From assembly GCA_027484055.1 (NCBI GenBank), contig JAIXQH010000062.1:1-64000 (forward strand): a stretch of DNA of 64,000 nt, given 5' to 3'. How positions within the stretch are numbered: the first letter of the stretch is position 1; every line of letters starts with the position of its first letter. Both the position numbers and the translations under genes were made by a program. Shown here one piece after another: positions 62,470 through 64,000 of this stretch. This DNA comes from Verrucomicrobiaceae bacterium (GTDB taxonomy: Bacteria; Verrucomicrobiota; Verrucomicrobiia; Verrucomicrobiales; Akkermansiaceae). The notes beneath the pieces were generated by a model, which worked only from the letters and a program-made list of their open reading frames with translations, had not been told where the DNA came from and searched no databases.

Positions 62470-63402
62470 TCAGAGACGTGCTGATCCGCTTTCAAGCGTG
62501 GAAAGGAAGTCTTGGTAAGCATTGGCTAGGCCGATCTCGAATGAGACTTGAGGCGACCAGCCTGTTTCTTTGATTTTTGTGATATCGACTAGTTTTCGGG
62601 GAGTGCCGTCCGGCTTGCTAGGGTCTGTGAGGATGAGGCCGGTGAAGCCGACGGTTTTTGCAACCAGAGTAGCGAGTTCGAAGATTGTCACGTCGTCACC
62701 GACACCGACATTAACCCAGTCTGGAGGGGATTCGAGCGCGAGAAGGTGAAAGCACGCCGCTGCGAGATCGTCCACGTGGAGGAATTCTCGGCGAGGGGTG
62801 CCGCTGCCCCAGATGGTGACGGTGGAGTCGCCGCGTTCTTTGGCTTCATGGAAGCGGCGAATGAGAGCGGGGATGACGTGTGAGTTCTCAGGATGGTAAT
62901 TGTCGCCCGGCCCGTAGAGGTTGGTGGGCATGGCGCTATGATACATCAGACCATGTTGTGCGCGGTAGTGTTGGCAAAGCTTGAGTCCGGCGATTTTGGC
63001 GACGGCGTAGGCCTCGTTGGTCACTTCGAGTGGACTGGTTAGCAGGCAGTCTTCCGGCATGGGTTGAGGGGCCAGTTTGGGGTAAATGCAGGTCGACCCA
63101 AGAAACAGCACCCGTGGGACTTCCGCCCGGCGGCTGCCTTCGACGAGATTTGAAGCGATGGCTAAGTTTTCGTAAATGAAATCGGCAGGGTAGGTCGAAT
63201 TCGCATGGATTCCGCCCACTTTCGCTGCTGCGATGATGACGATGTCTGGTTTTTCTTGAGCCAAGTAATCAAAAACCGCTGTTTGAGCACATAGGTCGAG
63301 CTGATCACGGGTGGTGGTTAGAAGCTGGAAATCGTTGGACGCGGCTCGGACAAGAGCTTTACCAACCATGCCGCGGTGGCCTGCGATGAAGATTTTTTTC
63401 AT
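62470..63402 (-). CDS. fcl: GDP-L-fucose synthase
   Basis: An epimerase/reductase converting GDP-4-keto-6-deoxy-mannose to GDP-L-fucose. 310 residues. [13 protein letters not shown] is the NADP loop, [25 protein letters not shown] and [23 protein letters not shown] give the Ser-Tyr-Lys catalytic set, and the C-terminus has [19 protein letters not shown]. gmd follows in transcription order, after 31 bases. The user of GDP-fucose in the window is probably the GT11 enzyme at 14367-15221. Confidence 0.97.
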   Translation of the reverse strand: MKKIFIAGHRGMVGKALVRAASNDFQLLTTTRDQLDLCAQTAVFDYLAQEKPDIVIIAAAKVGGIHANSTYPADFIYENLAIASNLVEGSRRAEVPRVLFLGSTCIYPKLAPQPMPEDCLLTSPLEVTNEAYAVAKIAGLKLCQHYRAQHGLMYHSAMPTNLYGPGDNYHPENSHVIPALIRRFHEAKERGDSTVTIWGSGTPRREFLHVDDLAAACFHLLALESPPDWVNVGVGDDVTIFELATLVAKTVGFTGLILTDPSKPDGTPRKLVDITKIKETGWSPQVSFEIGLANAYQDFLSTLESGSARL

Positions 63403-63454
63403 GGTTCTTTAGTGGATTTGGGGTATTTGACGATAGCCATAGTTGCTGCACTTT

Positions 63455-63465
63455 ACGCTTCCGCC
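63455..63465 (-). promoter_or_regulatory. ops-like element (weak)
   Basis: The minus strand reads GGCGGAAGCGT between the antiterminator-like gene and fcl, matching 10 of 11 bases of the E. coli ops sequence recognised by RfaH (GGCGGTAGCGT). The mismatch is at the T that RfaH reads in E. coli. An 11-base match can be chance; position in the leader of the locus makes it worth noting. Confidence 0.25.
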
Positions 63466-63537
63466 ACTGGTCAATCTCGCCAATGACGGAGAGAAACCAG
63501 AGCAGTGAATAGGGGTGATGTGAACCAGACCGGAAGG

Positions 63538-64000
63538 TTAACTGCTTGGGCGTCTAGGTAGGAGTAGGGAAAATAAGTCCATGTCAACCGCATGTGGGCT
63601 TCCGAGAAATTCGAGCAGCACTTTCACCCGCTCCGTGCCGTCTGGAACCGCGACGATGGTGCCCTGCATCCCTTGGAAGGGGCCGTGTGCGATTTCCACC
63701 TCATCTCCGATTTCGATCGTCGGGCTTAGGCTGATGACCTCTTCGTCCATGCCGCCTTTGTGATTGCGAATCTCCTGTTTGATGCTTTCTACGAAGGAGT
63801 CTGGCACGGGTGGGATTTCTGAGCCGAAACGGACCAGTCCCCGGACACCTTGGCAGAACGTCACCGCGCGCTCCATTTCAGCGATGGTGAATTTCGCCAT
63901 GACATAGCCTGGAAACATCGGTTCGACCCACCAAATTTTCCCTCTACGAGTGGCTTTGCGGTAGCGCAAGCGAGGGCAAAAAGCTTCTACCTCAGGCAAA
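63538..64000 (-). CDS. NusG/RfaH-family transcription antiterminator, N-terminus cut by window edge
   Basis: The visible 153 or so codons lack the first ~20 residues. They start in the NGN domain (VEAFCPRLRYRKATRRGKIWWVEPMFPGYVMAKF), continue with VTFCQGVRGLVRFG and end in a KOW domain (IEIGDEVEIAHGPFQGMQGTIVAV). The basic loop RKATRRGKIWWVEPMFPGY resembles the RfaH/UpxY/LoaP specialised paralogues used for long polysaccharide operons more than housekeeping NusG. Head position in a ~50-kb minus-strand locus fits a role in reading through it. The start lies beyond position 64000. Confidence 0.88.
   Translation of the reverse strand, partial: LPEVEAFCPRLRYRKATRRGKIWWVEPMFPGYVMAKFTIAEMERAVTFCQGVRGLVRFGSEIPPVPDSFVESIKQEIRNHKGGMDEEVISLSPTIEIGDEVEIAHGPFQGMQGTIVAVPDGTERVKVLLEFLGSPHAVDMDLFSLLLPRRPSS

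Noticed and set aside
1..64000. CRISPR arrays, tRNA or rRNA genes, IS elements
   Set aside because: No regular direct repeats with spacers, cloverleaf signatures or transposase patterns were noticed.

Overview
The window looks like part of a Verrucomicrobiota (PVC superphylum) chromosome with moderate to high GC. The phylum is inferred from gene content: a very large secreted subtilase with a calcium-loop C-terminus typical of these bacteria, a eukaryote-like UDP-glucose dehydrogenase, and many secreted proteins of no known family. No rRNA or tRNA gene, insertion sequence, phage or CRISPR array was seen.

Left end (1-6.3 kb), housekeeping. A truncated secreted-protein gene leaves the window on the minus strand. 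Next to it is a 180-base inverted-repeat element that folds like a plus-strand structured RNA. Then come a terminator, tsf and rpsB (minus), acylphosphatase and a small secreted protein (minus), folP (plus), and a minus group of membrane protein, recR and a cell-wall amidase. A 1616-residue kexin/furin-like subtilase with P-domain, Ig-like and lamin-tail-like modules follows on the plus strand (6.5-11.35 kb).

From about 11.4 kb to the right edge (52.6 kb) lies one giant exopolysaccharide/capsule locus, almost entirely on the minus strand. Read in the direction of transcription (right to left) it starts with a NusG/RfaH-type antiterminator cut by the window edge. It continues with GDP-L-fucose synthesis (fcl, gmd), a WecG/TagA glycosyltransferase, UDP-glucose dehydrogenase and sulfate activation (cysC, cysD, cysN). 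After one plus-strand VTT-domain membrane gene come two tandem MBOAT + SGNH acylation pairs, a Wzy-like polymerase with a G10 tract, a kinase/nucleotidyltransferase/HAD module, a Wzx flippase, and a long series of glycosyltransferases (GT2, GT4, GT11, GT61, STELLO-like, exostosin-like). Among these are methyltransferases, two acyltransferase-3 proteins, a third MBOAT + SGNH pair, UDP-galactopyranose mutase and two large secreted proteins that share an N-terminal module. The locus ends with a galactofuranosyltransferase-like GT2 and a good minus-strand terminator at 11347-11378.

Together the genes point to Wzx/Wzy-dependent synthesis of a heteropolysaccharide likely to contain fucose, a uronic acid or xylose-type sugar and galactofuranose, heavily O-acylated and O-methylated. 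Sulfation is possible, but no sulfotransferase is visible. The initiating phosphoglycosyltransferase and the Wza/Wzc export parts are not here and may lie to the right. The most unusual points are the number of acyltransferase/SGNH pairs, the activation module with a HAD domain lacking its nucleophile, the secreted protein with collagen-like triplets and an SGNH-like core, the possible phase-variable polymerase, and the unassigned structured RNA near the left edge.
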